DNA from: Patulibacter americanus DSM 16676
Lineage (GTDB): Bacteria > Actinomycetota > Thermoleophilia > Solirubrobacterales > Solirubrobacteraceae
DNA length: 64,000 nucleotides
Direction: 5' to 3'
Assembly: GCF_000420025.1 (NCBI RefSeq)
Contig: NZ_ATUD01000005.1
Location: forward strand, 186,001 to 250,000
In this document: positions 51,051 through 58,841 of the stretch, piece by piece
How the letters are laid out: each line of letters begins with the position of its first letter
Numbering within the stretch: the first letter of the stretch is position 1
Program-made: the position numbers and the translations under genes
Notes under the pieces: model-generated
What the model was told of the DNA's origin: nothing
The model's input: only the letters and a program-made list of their open reading frames with translations
Databases searched by the model: none

Positions 51051-51135
51051 ATGTGGCGCCCGACTTGGGCGCACGCCACAGTTCTGACACGCATCCGCCG
51101 CCGTCTGCGAACGGCCAAGATCGGTTCCGTAGCCA

Positions 51136-51273
51136 CCTGGCGCCGTGTCCGTCCCTGGCGTCGCGTCCGTCCCTGGCGCCGTGTCCGTCGCTGGCGTCGC
51201 GTCCGTCCCTGGAGTCGCGTCCGTCCCTGGAGTCGCGTCGGTCCCTGGCGTCGCGTCCGTCCCTGCTGCCGCG
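51136..51273. repeat. 18-bp minisatellite, seven full units plus a partial one
   Basis: Units with consensus CCTGGCGTCGCGTCCGTC run head to tail from 51136 to 51261 with one to three substitutions each, then a partial copy. The 18-base length keeps every frame open, encoding VASVPG-type hexapeptides forward and RDGRDA-type reverse. It occupies the 294-base gap between the XRE regulator and dapC, the longest gene-poor stretch here. The rest of the gap shows no other feature. Confidence 0.85.
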
Positions 51274-51324
51274 CGCGCCGCGCGCGCCGCGATCGGGCCC
51301 CGACGCCACGGCACCGCCCGCCGG

Positions 51325-52620
51325 TCAACCCTCCGAGAGCACGTTCATCCGCCGCGCCGCCTCCGCACAGTCCTCGAGCGTGGGAACCAGCGCCGCGCGG
51401 ACATAGCCCTCGCCGGCCGGGCCGAAGAACGCTCCCGGGGCGACGACGATGCCCGCGCGCAGCAGGCAGGCGGCATAGGCGGCGCTGCCGCGGTCGGCCG
51501 GGTCGCCGTCCGTGAGAATCTCGACGAGCCCGGCGGTCGCCGGGTCGGCCAGCGCGTCGGCCGCCCACGCCGCATCCGCCCAGCCGTCCGGGACGGCCAG
51601 CCAGCGGAAGAAGGAGGCGGGGCCTCCGGCGTTCTGCAGTCCCAGGGCGTCCAGACCGGGGGAGAGGACCGCGAGCTTCTCGCGGTAGCGCTCCCGGACC
51701 TCGGCGACGTGGGCCTCGTCGTCCCAGGCGGCGACCGCGGCCAGCTGCACGAACCGCTGGGGCGCCACGCCGACGCTCGGGCGGAACTGCTTCAGCGCGG
51801 CGATCAGGGACGGGTCGCCCGCGGCGAAGCCCGAGCGGTAGCCCGGCATGGACGAGCGCTTCGAGAGCGTGTTGCAGACCAGGACGCCCTCGAGCCCGTC
51901 GCCGTCGTCGGCGACCTGCAGGGCCGAGTCGGGCGCGTCGCCGTCGAACCACAGCTCGCTGTAGGCCTCGTCGCTGGCCAGCACGACCCCGTGGGCCCGG
52001 CAGCGCGCCGCCGCCTCGCGGTACCAGTCGCGGGAGGCCACGGCCGCGGTGGGGTTGTTCGGGTAGTTCACCCAGATCATCGCCAGGCGGGCCCACGCCT
52101 CGGCGGGGATCGCGTCGAGGTCGGGGAGGAACCCGTCCTCGGCCCGCAGCGGCAGCTCGAGCACGTCGGCGCCGGCGAACCGCGCCCCGCGCTCGTAGAC
52201 GGGGTAGGCGGGCTGCGGGACGCCCACGAGGTCGCGACCGCCCGGGCGGTCGACGAGGACCTGGGGGAGCGTGAAGACGAGCTCCTTCGAACCCAGCGTC
52301 GGCAGGACGTGGCGGTCGGGGTCGAGCGTCACGCCGTAGCGGCGCCCCGCCCAGCGGGCCACCGCGGCGCGCAGCTCGGGCAGGCCGACGGCCAGCGGGT
52401 AGCTCGACACCGTCTCGTCGAGCACGGCGTCGGACAGCGCCCGGCGGATGAAGTCGGGTGTCGGCTCCCGGGGCTCGCCGGCCCCCAGGTCGACGAGCGG
52501 GGGCACGTCCTCCCCGGCCGCGCGCCGGGCGTCGAGCGTCGACCGGGCGTGGGTCAGGCGCTGGAACGGATAGACGCCGGAGCGGCGCAGCAGCGGATTG
52601 CGCGGGTAGGACGGGGCCAT
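51325..52620 (-). CDS. dapC: Succinyldiaminopimelate aminotransferase
   Basis: A PLP fold-type I aminotransferase for N-succinyl-2-amino-6-ketopimelate, acting between DapD and DapE. The 431-residue product has LVDLGAGEPREPTPDFI, SYPLAVGLPELRAAVA, IWVNYPNNPTAAVAS, SDEAYSELWF and the PLP lysine in NTLSKRSSMPGYRSGF. It is longer than usual (about 365-400) through surface loops. A TAGCGT -10 ends 9 bases before the ATG. Specificity is inferred from dapD and dapE nearby. Confidence 0.9.
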   Translation of the reverse strand: MAPSYPRNPLLRRSGVYPFQRLTHARSTLDARRAAGEDVPPLVDLGAGEPREPTPDFIRRALSDAVLDETVSSYPLAVGLPELRAAVARWAGRRYGVTLDPDRHVLPTLGSKELVFTLPQVLVDRPGGRDLVGVPQPAYPVYERGARFAGADVLELPLRAEDGFLPDLDAIPAEAWARLAMIWVNYPNNPTAAVASRDWYREAAARCRAHGVVLASDEAYSELWFDGDAPDSALQVADDGDGLEGVLVCNTLSKRSSMPGYRSGFAAGDPSLIAALKQFRPSVGVAPQRFVQLAAVAAWDDEAHVAEVRERYREKLAVLSPGLDALGLQNAGGPASFFRWLAVPDGWADAAWAADALADPATAGLVEILTDGDPADRGSAAYAACLLRAGIVVAPGAFFGPAGEGYVRAALVPTLEDCAEAARRMNVLSEG

Positions 52621-52629
52621 CGGACGGAG

Positions 52630-52635
52630 ACGCTA
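52630..52635 (-). promoter_or_regulatory. Putative -10 of dapC (TAGCGT)
   Basis: TAGCGT ends 9 bases before the dapC ATG on the reverse strand. The 113-base gap to dapE shows no hairpin of note, so dapE readthrough is also possible. Confidence 0.4.
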
Positions 52636-52733
52636 CGCGACCCCGATGTCTGCCGCCCGTCCACCGGCTGTCGGTCCGGCGCCCGCCCTTCGGTGCGACC
52701 CGCCTCGCCCGGTCCGGCGCCCCCGCCCGCCGC

Positions 52734-53819
52734 TCACGCCCCCGTGCGCACCAGGGCCGCGAGGGTCTCGTAGGACCGCGTGAGCGCCACGGCGCTGACC
52801 TGCTCGTCGCGCTTGTGGGCGTCCTTCGGGTCGCCCGGGCCGAAGTTCACCGCGTCGACGCCCGCGAGGGTGAACTCGGCGACCGGGGTCCAGGCCTGCT
52901 TCGGCGTGACGGGCCGCCCCGTCCGGGCGATCAGGGCCTGGGCCAGCGGGCCGTCCACGGCGACCGCTCCCGAGGGGGCGTGGCCGACGATCGTGAGCTC
53001 GGAGTGCTCGACGTCGCACCACTCGCGCAGCTGGGCCTCGGCGGCCTCGGGCGCCACCCCCGGCGGGTAGCGGTAGTTCACGTGGGCCTCGACGCGGTCC
53101 GGGATCACGTTGTCGGCCACGCCGCCCGAGACGCGGGTGACGGAGACGCACTCCGCGTACTCCAGGCCGCTGAAGACGTGGTGCGAGACCGGGACGTGGG
53201 CCAGGCGCGAGATGCCGTGGGCCGCGCGGTGGATGGCGTTCTGGCCCAGCCACGGGCGGGCGCTGTGGGCGGCCTCGCCGTGGAACGTCCACGTCGCGTT
53301 GAGGTTGCCGAGGCAGCCGCCCTGGACCTCGCCGGCGGTGGGCTCCATCACCACGGCGAGGTCGGCGGTGCGCAGCCCGGGCCGGCGCTCGAGCAGCGGG
53401 GTCAGCGCGGTGTCGACGAAGGGCAGCTCCTCGCGGCCGAAGAGGACGACGCCGAGGTCGCAGGCGCGGTCGGGGTCCTCGTGCACGCCGTCGCGCAGCA
53501 GCTCAAGCATCACGGCGCAGGCGCCCTTCATGTCGCACGTGCCGAGGCCGTGGACCACGCCACCCTCGCGACGCCCCGGGCGGTTGCCCTGCGCGGGCAC
53601 GGTGTCGAGGTGGCCGCCGAGGAGGATCAGCGGGCGGTCGCCGCGCTCCGCGGTGCCGGCGATCAGGCACGTGTCGCCGGCGTCGATCGTCGGCACGCCG
53701 GCCTCGGCCAGCAGACTCACGACGAGTTCCAGGGCCGCCGCCTCGTCCCGCGACTCCGACGGGCAGTCGACGAGCCGGAGGGTGAGATCGGCGAGGCGAT
53801 CGGTCAGCGACGCGGGCAC
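52734..53819 (-). CDS. dapE: Succinyl-diaminopimelate desuccinylase
   Basis: An M20 di-zinc amidohydrolase releasing L,L-diaminopimelate. The 361-residue product has LLGGHLDTVPAQGN (first zinc His and catalytic Asp), GLGTCDMKGACAVML (bridging Asp), LFGREELPF (Glu pair) and HVNYRYPPG in the lid domain, with the closing zinc His in GPGDPKDAHKRDEQV. GTG at 53819 is chosen because TATCGT ends 6 bases upstream; a longer frame would overlap hflX. Confidence 0.93.
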   Translation of the reverse strand: MPASLTDRLADLTLRLVDCPSESRDEAAALELVVSLLAEAGVPTIDAGDTCLIAGTAERGDRPLILLGGHLDTVPAQGNRPGRREGGVVHGLGTCDMKGACAVMLELLRDGVHEDPDRACDLGVVLFGREELPFVDTALTPLLERRPGLRTADLAVVMEPTAGEVQGGCLGNLNATWTFHGEAAHSARPWLGQNAIHRAAHGISRLAHVPVSHHVFSGLEYAECVSVTRVSGGVADNVIPDRVEAHVNYRYPPGVAPEAAEAQLREWCDVEHSELTIVGHAPSGAVAVDGPLAQALIARTGRPVTPKQAWTPVAEFTLAGVDAVNFGPGDPKDAHKRDEQVSAVALTRSYETLAALVRTGA

Positions 53820-53825
53820 GGGCCG

Positions 53826-53831
53826 ACGATA
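53826..53831 (-). promoter_or_regulatory. Putative -10 of dapE (TATCGT)
   Basis: TATCGT ends 6 bases before the dapE GTG. It shares the 52-base divergent gap with the hflX promoter. Confidence 0.4.
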
Positions 53832-53857
53832 CCGCCGTCCGGCCGCCCGACCGGGCG

Positions 53858-53863
53858 TAGAAT
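53858..53863 (+). promoter_or_regulatory. Putative -10 of hflX (TAGAAT)
   Basis: TAGAAT ends 8 bases before the hflX GTG, a near-consensus hexamer with no ribosome-binding site after it. Confidence 0.5.
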
Positions 53864-53871
53864 GTCCGGCA

Positions 53872-55239
53872 GTGTCCAAACGCCGCGAAGACCAGCACAC
53901 CTTTACCGCGCGTCAGTTCGACACGACGCACGCCGACGACCTCGACCAGCAGCGCAAGGCCGAGAACCAGAAGGCCGTGATCGTGGCCGTCCTGAAGGAG
54001 GGCGACGACCTCACGGAGCTGCGCGAGCTGCTGCGCACCGCCGAGGTCGAGGTGCTCGACCAGATGGTCCAGCACAAGGACGATCCGCACCCGAACACGT
54101 ACCTCGGCGAGGGCAAGCTCGTCGAGCTGAAGGAGCGCTGCAAGGAGCTCGGCGCGACGGTCGTCGTCACGGACGACGAGCTGTCCCCGCGTCAGGAGCG
54201 CAACCTCGAGGCGGCCCTCGGGATGCCGGTGCTCGACCGCACCGCGCTGATCCTCGACATCTTCGCCGTCCACGCCAACAGCGCGGAGGGCAAGCTCCAG
54301 GTCGAGCTCGCACAGCTGCAGTACAACCTCGCCCGCATGCGGGGTCTGTGGACCCACCTCGACCGCCTCGGCGTCGGCGGCGTCGGCACCCGAGGCCCCG
54401 GCGAGACGCAGATCGAGACCGACCGCCGGCTGGCGCGCGACCGCATCTCGAAGCTGCGCCGCCGCCTGCAGGAGGTCAAGGGCACGCGTGGCGTGATGCG
54501 CCGCGAGCGCGAGCGCAGCGCCCACATCCCCAACGTGGCGCTCGCCGGCTACACGAACGCCGGCAAGTCGACGCTCCTCAACGCGCTGACGGGCTCCGAG
54601 GTGGGCGTGGAGGACCGGCTCTTCCACACGCTCGACCCGACCACGCGCGAGCTGCGCTGGAACGGCCGCACCTACCTGTTGACCGACACCGTCGGGTTCA
54701 TCCGCAAGCTCCCGCACGACCTCGTCGACGCGTTCGGTGCGACGCTGGAGGAGACGGTCATCGCCGACCTCGTCCTGCACGTCGTCGACGCGAGCCAGAG
54801 CGACGAGCAGATGACGATGGTCATGGGCGCGGTCAACGAGGTGCTCAAGGACATCGGCGCCACGGAGAACGTGCACGTGCTCGTCCTGAACAAGACGGAC
54901 TTGATCTCGGACGAGCGCCGCGAGGTCCTGTGGGCGCGCTACCCCGACGCGGTGCAGGTGGCCGCCGGCGCGGGTGAGGGCCTGGGTGCGCTGGCCACGC
55001 GCATCGAGGACGAGTTCGAGGCCACCCTGCAGCCGGTCGAGCTGCTGCTGCCCTACGCCGACGGCCGCACGCTCGACGAGCTGCACAAGCTCGCCGGCGA
55101 CCTGCAGCAGGAGCACCGGGCGGACGGCGTGCTCGTGCGGGCCCGGATCCCGCGGACCCTCGTCGGGCGCTACGACCGCTTCCGCCTCCAGCCTGCCGCA
55201 GGCACCGACCGCACCGACGACGGCGACGTCGGCTCGTGA
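53872..55239 (+). CDS. hflX: GTPase HflX
   Basis: HflX is a ribosome-associated GTPase that splits stalled 70S particles. The 455-residue product has the N-terminal glycine-rich domain (TYLGEGKLVELKE), a coiled-coil with TRGPGETQIETDRR, then the G domain: G1 GYTNAGKST, G2/G3 LDPTTRELRW and TDTVGFIRKLPHDLV, G4 NKTD. A C-terminal domain follows (LLPYADGRTLDELH). The GTG start follows a -10 element closely. The next gene overlaps by 4 bases. Confidence 0.95.
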   Translation: MSKRREDQHTFTARQFDTTHADDLDQQRKAENQKAVIVAVLKEGDDLTELRELLRTAEVEVLDQMVQHKDDPHPNTYLGEGKLVELKERCKELGATVVVTDDELSPRQERNLEAALGMPVLDRTALILDIFAVHANSAEGKLQVELAQLQYNLARMRGLWTHLDRLGVGGVGTRGPGETQIETDRRLARDRISKLRRRLQEVKGTRGVMRRERERSAHIPNVALAGYTNAGKSTLLNALTGSEVGVEDRLFHTLDPTTRELRWNGRTYLLTDTVGFIRKLPHDLVDAFGATLEETVIADLVLHVVDASQSDEQMTMVMGAVNEVLKDIGATENVHVLVLNKTDLISDERREVLWARYPDAVQVAAGAGEGLGALATRIEDEFEATLQPVELLLPYADGRTLDELHKLAGDLQQEHRADGVLVRARIPRTLVGRYDRFRLQPAAGTDRTDDGDVGS

Positions 55240-55640
55240 CCTCCGCCGCGGACGCGGGCCTCGTGCTCGACGTCCTGGACGTGCACCTGGCGGTCTGCCG
55301 GATGAACCACGACGCGCCGTTCCCGACGTGGCTGCCGCGCACCACCAGCCCGCTGACGGCGATCGTGCGGACGGACGACGAGCTGTCCATCGTCTGCCCC
55401 GCGGCGGAGGTGCCCGGCGACGTGCACCACGAGGGACCCTGGCGCGCCATGAAGGTCGCCGGCCCGCTGGACTTCGCGCTCGTCGGCATCCTGGCCCGGC
55501 TGTCGACGACGCTGGCCGAGGCCGGGGTCAGCATCTTCGCGATCTCGACGTTCGACACGGACTACCTGCTCGTGCGCGCCGACGCGCTCGGCGACGCGGT
55601 CGCCGCCCTGCGCTCCGCCGGGCACGACATCCGCGACTAG
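55236..55640 (+). CDS. ACT-domain protein
   Basis: A 134-residue protein that looks like a tandem ACT-type (CASTOR/ACT_7) fold. It shows ELSIVCPAAEVPGDV, KVAGPLDFALVGILARLSTTLAEAGVSI and FAISTFDTDYLLVRADAL, the last two being the ligand-interface segments of the family. Such proteins bind amino acids; the ligand here is unknown. The GTG overlaps the hflX stop, so it is co-translated with hflX. A 16-bp palindrome follows directly. Confidence 0.82.
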   Translation: MTSAADAGLVLDVLDVHLAVCRMNHDAPFPTWLPRTTSPLTAIVRTDDELSIVCPAAEVPGDVHHEGPWRAMKVAGPLDFALVGILARLSTTLAEAGVSIFAISTFDTDYLLVRADALGDAVAALRSAGHDIRD

Positions 55641-55656
55641 CGGCCCCGCGGGGCCG
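55641..55656. terminator. Perfect palindrome after the ACT-domain gene
   Basis: CGGCCCCGCGGGGCCG is a 16-bp perfect palindrome starting at the base after the stop codon. No T tract. Probable end of the hflX operon. Confidence 0.4.
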
Positions 55657-55746
55657 GAGCCACGCGGCGCGGGGCGAGGCCGGGCGGGCGGCACCCCGTA
55701 GCTCCTGGGCCCCACGCCACCCCGCAGCGAGGTCCGGCACCGTGCG

Positions 55747-56211
55747 ATGCTCCCGCGCGTGTCGGCCGCCCCGGACGTGCTCACCCTCGCCTTCCGCCGC
55801 CTGCGGCCCGACGCGGTCCTGCCCGTCCGCCAGCACGCCGAGGACGCGGGTCTCGACCTCTGCTGCGTCGAGCCCGTGCGGCTGGGGCCCGGGGAGCGAG
55901 CGAGCGTGCCGACCGGCCTCGCGGTCGCGGTGCCCGTCGGCTACGCGGGCTTCGTCACGCCGCGCTCGGGGCTGGCGGCGAAGCACGGCGTCACGCTCGT
56001 CAACACTCCGGGCGTGGTCGACGCCGGGTACCGGGGCGAGCTGCGCGTGCTGCTGATGAACACCGACCGGCACGAGGTCTTCGCCGCGGAGCCGGGCGAG
56101 CGCATCGCCCAGCTCCTGATCGTGCCCGTCGCGCTGCCGGCGACCGTGGAGGTCGACGCCCTGGACGAGACGGTGCGCGGCGCCGGCGGGTTCGGGTCGA
56201 CCGGGCGCTGA
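55747..56211 (+). CDS. dut: dUTP diphosphatase
   Basis: Hydrolyses dUTP to dUMP and PPi as a homotrimer. All five motifs are visible: EDAGLDLCC (1), TPRSGLAAKHGV (2), NTPGVVDAGYRGELRVLL (3), ERIAQLLI (4) and GAGGFGSTG (5). The ATG at 55747 gives 154 residues; a GTG at 55759 (150 residues) is an equally good start and would have a GATGCT hexamer 7 bases upstream. The 106-base gap before it holds only GC-rich inverted repeats. Confidence 0.94.
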   Translation: MLPRVSAAPDVLTLAFRRLRPDAVLPVRQHAEDAGLDLCCVEPVRLGPGERASVPTGLAVAVPVGYAGFVTPRSGLAAKHGVTLVNTPGVVDAGYRGELRVLLMNTDRHEVFAAEPGERIAQLLIVPVALPATVEVDALDETVRGAGGFGSTGR

Positions 56212-56317
56212 CGCCCCGTCCGCTGCCGGCCCGGCCGGGGCGATCCGCCGGGGCCGACCCGCCGACCCGACCGGGCCGGGCCGACCCGCCTGCGCGTGGC
56301 GGCCCGGTCGGCCTCGG

Positions 56318-57361
56318 CTACTTCGAGACGAACCCGAACTGCGTGAGGTACGCCGCGGCGGCGTCCTCGGGGGTCTCCTTGTCGAGATCGACGCGCGCGT
56401 TGAGCTCCTGGACGTTCGCGGCCGTGAGCTGGGCGTTGACCCGGTCGATCGTGGCGGCCATGTCCGGGCCGGCCTCGTCGGCGACCTTCTTCGTCACCAG
56501 CAGCGTGGAGTTGTAGGGCGGGAAGATGCCCTTGTCGTCCTTGAGCAGCACGAACTTCTCGCGCTTGTTCTGCGGGTCCGTCGTGAAGACGATCGAGACG
56601 TCGGCCTGGCCGCCCGTGAGGACGGTGGAGCGCTGGCTCACGTCGACGGGCGTGAACTTCTTGAACTTCAGGCCGTAGGTCTGCTGCAGGCCGAGCAGGC
56701 AGTCGAGGCGCTGGCGGCACTCCGGGCTGCCGTAGAGCGTGAGCTCGCCGGCGACCTTCGCCAGGTCGGAGATGTTCGTCAGGCCGTACTTCTTGGCCGT
56801 CTCCTGCGTGACCGCGACCTCGTTCGAGCTCGTGAACGGCGTGGGCGGGAGCGCCTCGATGCCCTGCTTCTCGAAGTCCGCCTTGACCTGGTCGTAGGCC
56901 TCGGTCGGGTCCTTCGGCAGGTCGGGCGTCTTGACCTGGAAGAAGGACAGCAGCGCCGTGCCGGTGTACTCGGGGTAGGCGGAGATCGCGCCGCTCTTCA
57001 GGCTCTTCAGGGCCGTCTGCTCGTCGCCGAGGTTGAGCTCCTTCTCCACCGTGTAGCCGGCCGCCTCCAGCGCCTGGGCGTAGACCTCGCCGAGCACCTT
57101 CTGCTCCGTGAAGTTCTTCGAGCCGATCGTGAGCGTCGTCTTCGCGTTGTCCGAGTTGCTCTGGATGAGCGTGCCCGTCGGCGCCTCGGCGGCGCCGCCG
57201 CCGGCCGCGCCCTCGCCCTGGGCGCTCTCGGAGCCGGTGGACGCGCCGCCGCCGGACTCCTCGTCGGAGTCGCCGCCGCACGCGGCGAGCGCGAGGGCCA
57301 GGACGACGATCAGGGCGAACGCCAGCAGCGTTCGCAGGTGTCGTGGTGTGGTGAGGGTCAT
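56318..57361 (-). CDS. Glycine betaine/quaternary amine ABC transporter, substrate-binding lipoprotein
   Basis: A 347-residue lipoprotein with lipobox LALAAC (C28) and a Gly/Ser/Glu linker. The OpuAC-type binding domain contains IGSKNFTEQKVLGEVYAQAL, AISAYPEYTGTALLSFF, SPECRQRLDCLLGLQQTYG and GGQADVSIVFTTDP, the pattern of ProX/OpuCC proteins for choline, betaine or carnitine. Its ATG overlaps the upstream permease stop. Probably an osmoprotectant importer; a scavenging role is possible. Confidence 0.92.
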   Translation of the reverse strand: MTLTTPRHLRTLLAFALIVVLALALAACGGDSDEESGGGASTGSESAQGEGAAGGGAAEAPTGTLIQSNSDNAKTTLTIGSKNFTEQKVLGEVYAQALEAAGYTVEKELNLGDEQTALKSLKSGAISAYPEYTGTALLSFFQVKTPDLPKDPTEAYDQVKADFEKQGIEALPPTPFTSSNEVAVTQETAKKYGLTNISDLAKVAGELTLYGSPECRQRLDCLLGLQQTYGLKFKKFTPVDVSQRSTVLTGGQADVSIVFTTDPQNKREKFVLLKDDKGIFPPYNSTLLVTKKVADEAGPDMAATIDRVNAQLTAANVQELNARVDLDKETPEDAAAAYLTQFGFVSK

Positions 57362-58122
57362 GAGGTTGCTGCGCCCTTTCGAAGGGTCGGGAGGAACCGG
57401 GCCCGCCGGGTGATGCCGGGGGTGCCGCGGAGGGGACGAGGGGTGACGGCGCGCTGGGCCGCGCCCAGGCCGACCTCGGCCACGATCGCCATCAGGGCCA
57501 CGACGATCGCGGCCGCGAGCTTGCCGGCGTCGCCGTAGACGGCCTGGCTGAAGATCGGGTCGCCGAGGGTGACGACGCCGGCGACGGGCGCGATCGTGGC
57601 CGTGGCGATGACGTTGACGACCGAGGTGCGCAGGCCGCCGAAGATGAGGGGCAGGGCGAGCGGGAGCTCGATCTCGCGGACGATCTGGGCGCCCGTGAGG
57701 CCCTGGCCCTTCGCGGCGTCGATCACGTCTCGGTCGACCTGCGTGACGCCGACGTACGTGTTCGTGAGGATCGGCGGGATCGCGAGCAGGGCGAGGGCGA
57801 GCGTCACGTTGCCGAACCCGACACCGAGGAACGCGATGAAGACCGCGATCAGCGCGAGGCTCGGCACGGCACGGCCGACGTTGGACACCGTGACGGCGAG
57901 CAGCCCGCCGCGGCGCAGGTGCCCGAGGACGAGGCCCAGCGGCAGGGCAATCAGCGACGCCAGCCCGACGGACGCGAGGACGACCTTCAGGTGCGTCCAG
58001 GCCATGGCGCCGAAGTCCGACAGGCCGCCGACCTGCGCGCCACCGGCCCGGCCTTCACGGGCGTGGAAGATCACGTCGATCGCGTCGCCGAAGAGGCCGA
58101 GCGCGGCGAGCGGGGCGCTCAT
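57358..58122 (-). CDS. Glycine betaine/quaternary amine ABC transporter permease
   Basis: A 254-residue permease with about six membrane spans and the OpuC-type EAA loop DAAKGQGLTGAQIVREIELP. Membrane segments include LIALPLGLVLGHL and ALIAVFIAFLGVGFGNVTLA. It pairs with the next permease in a heterodimer. Both ends overlap neighbours by 4 bases. Confidence 0.92.
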   Translation of the reverse strand: MSAPLAALGLFGDAIDVIFHAREGRAGGAQVGGLSDFGAMAWTHLKVVLASVGLASLIALPLGLVLGHLRRGGLLAVTVSNVGRAVPSLALIAVFIAFLGVGFGNVTLALALLAIPPILTNTYVGVTQVDRDVIDAAKGQGLTGAQIVREIELPLALPLIFGGLRTSVVNVIATATIAPVAGVVTLGDPIFSQAVYGDAGKLAAAIVVALMAIVAEVGLGAAQRAVTPRPLRGTPGITRRARFLPTLRKGAATS

Positions 58123-58841
58123 GCGGTCGCCGCCCGCGTCCAGGGGGTGAGCAGCCGCTGGGCGAGCAGCACGAGCAGGTCGAGGACGACCGCCAGCAGC
58201 ACGCACAGGCCGCCGGCCACCAGCACGTTGCTCTTGAACGTCAGGTCGGCGTAGATCGGGTCGCCCAGCCCGCCGGCGCCCGCGAAGAACGCGAGCGTCG
58301 CGAGGCCGACCGTCGTCGTGGCGGCGATCCGCAGGCCCGCCGCGATCTCGGGCAGGGCGAGCGGGATCTCGACCTTCCACAGCACCTGCCGGTCGGTCAG
58401 GCCCATCCCGCGCGCCGCGTCGACCGCGTCGGCGGGCACGCCGTCGAGACCCGTGATGACGTTGCGGAAGATGATCAGCAGCGTGTAGGAGACGAGCGCG
58501 ATCTCCGCCGTCAGGAACCCGCGGCCCGTCAGCGGCAGCAGCAGGAAGAACAGCGCGAGGCTGGGGATCGTGTAGAGGATCCCGGTGAGCTGCACGATCG
58601 GCGTGACGAGCCAGCGGCGGCGATGGGCCAGGAGTGCCAGGGCGAACGAGATCGTGAACCCGATCACGAGCGCGACGACCGTGAGCAGCACGTGGCGCTG
58701 CAGCGGCTCCACGTAGCGGTCGAAGTTCTCGGCGATCCAGCTGGGGCACACCCCGTCGCGGGCGACGCAGGCGTCCTGTCCGGACGCGCCGGCGGAGCGA
58801 TCGCGGACGAAGCCGCCGGACTGGGCGAGGACCAGGCTCAC
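58119..58841 (-). CDS. Glycine betaine/quaternary amine ABC transporter permease
   Basis: A 240-residue permease with an extracytoplasmic N-terminal segment holding two cysteines. Membrane spans (LLTVVALVIGFTISFALALL and others) follow, with the EAA loop DAARGMGLTDRQVLWKVEIP. It is the second half of the translocation pore. The start overlaps the ATPase stop (4 bases). Confidence 0.92.
   Translation of the reverse strand: MSLVLAQSGGFVRDRSAGASGQDACVARDGVCPSWIAENFDRYVEPLQRHVLLTVVALVIGFTISFALALLAHRRRWLVTPIVQLTGILYTIPSLALFFLLLPLTGRGFLTAEIALVSYTLLIIFRNVITGLDGVPADAVDAARGMGLTDRQVLWKVEIPLALPEIAAGLRIAATTTVGLATLAFFAGAGGLGDPIYADLTFKSNVLVAGGLCVLLAVVLDLLVLLAQRLLTPWTRAATA

Noticed and set aside
51136-51273. 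CRISPR-like array
   Set aside because: The units are contiguous 18-bp tandem copies with no unique spacers, and no cas genes are nearby.
51031-51309. Extended N-terminus of the XRE regulator
   Set aside because: The added residues are only repeat-encoded RDGRDA units; the ATG at 51030 has GAGAG upstream. Kept as a lesser possibility.
51145-52773. Forward ORF encoding VASVPG repeats and running through dapC
   Set aside because: It reads antisense through a clear aminotransferase gene; only the minisatellite makes its start look repetitive.
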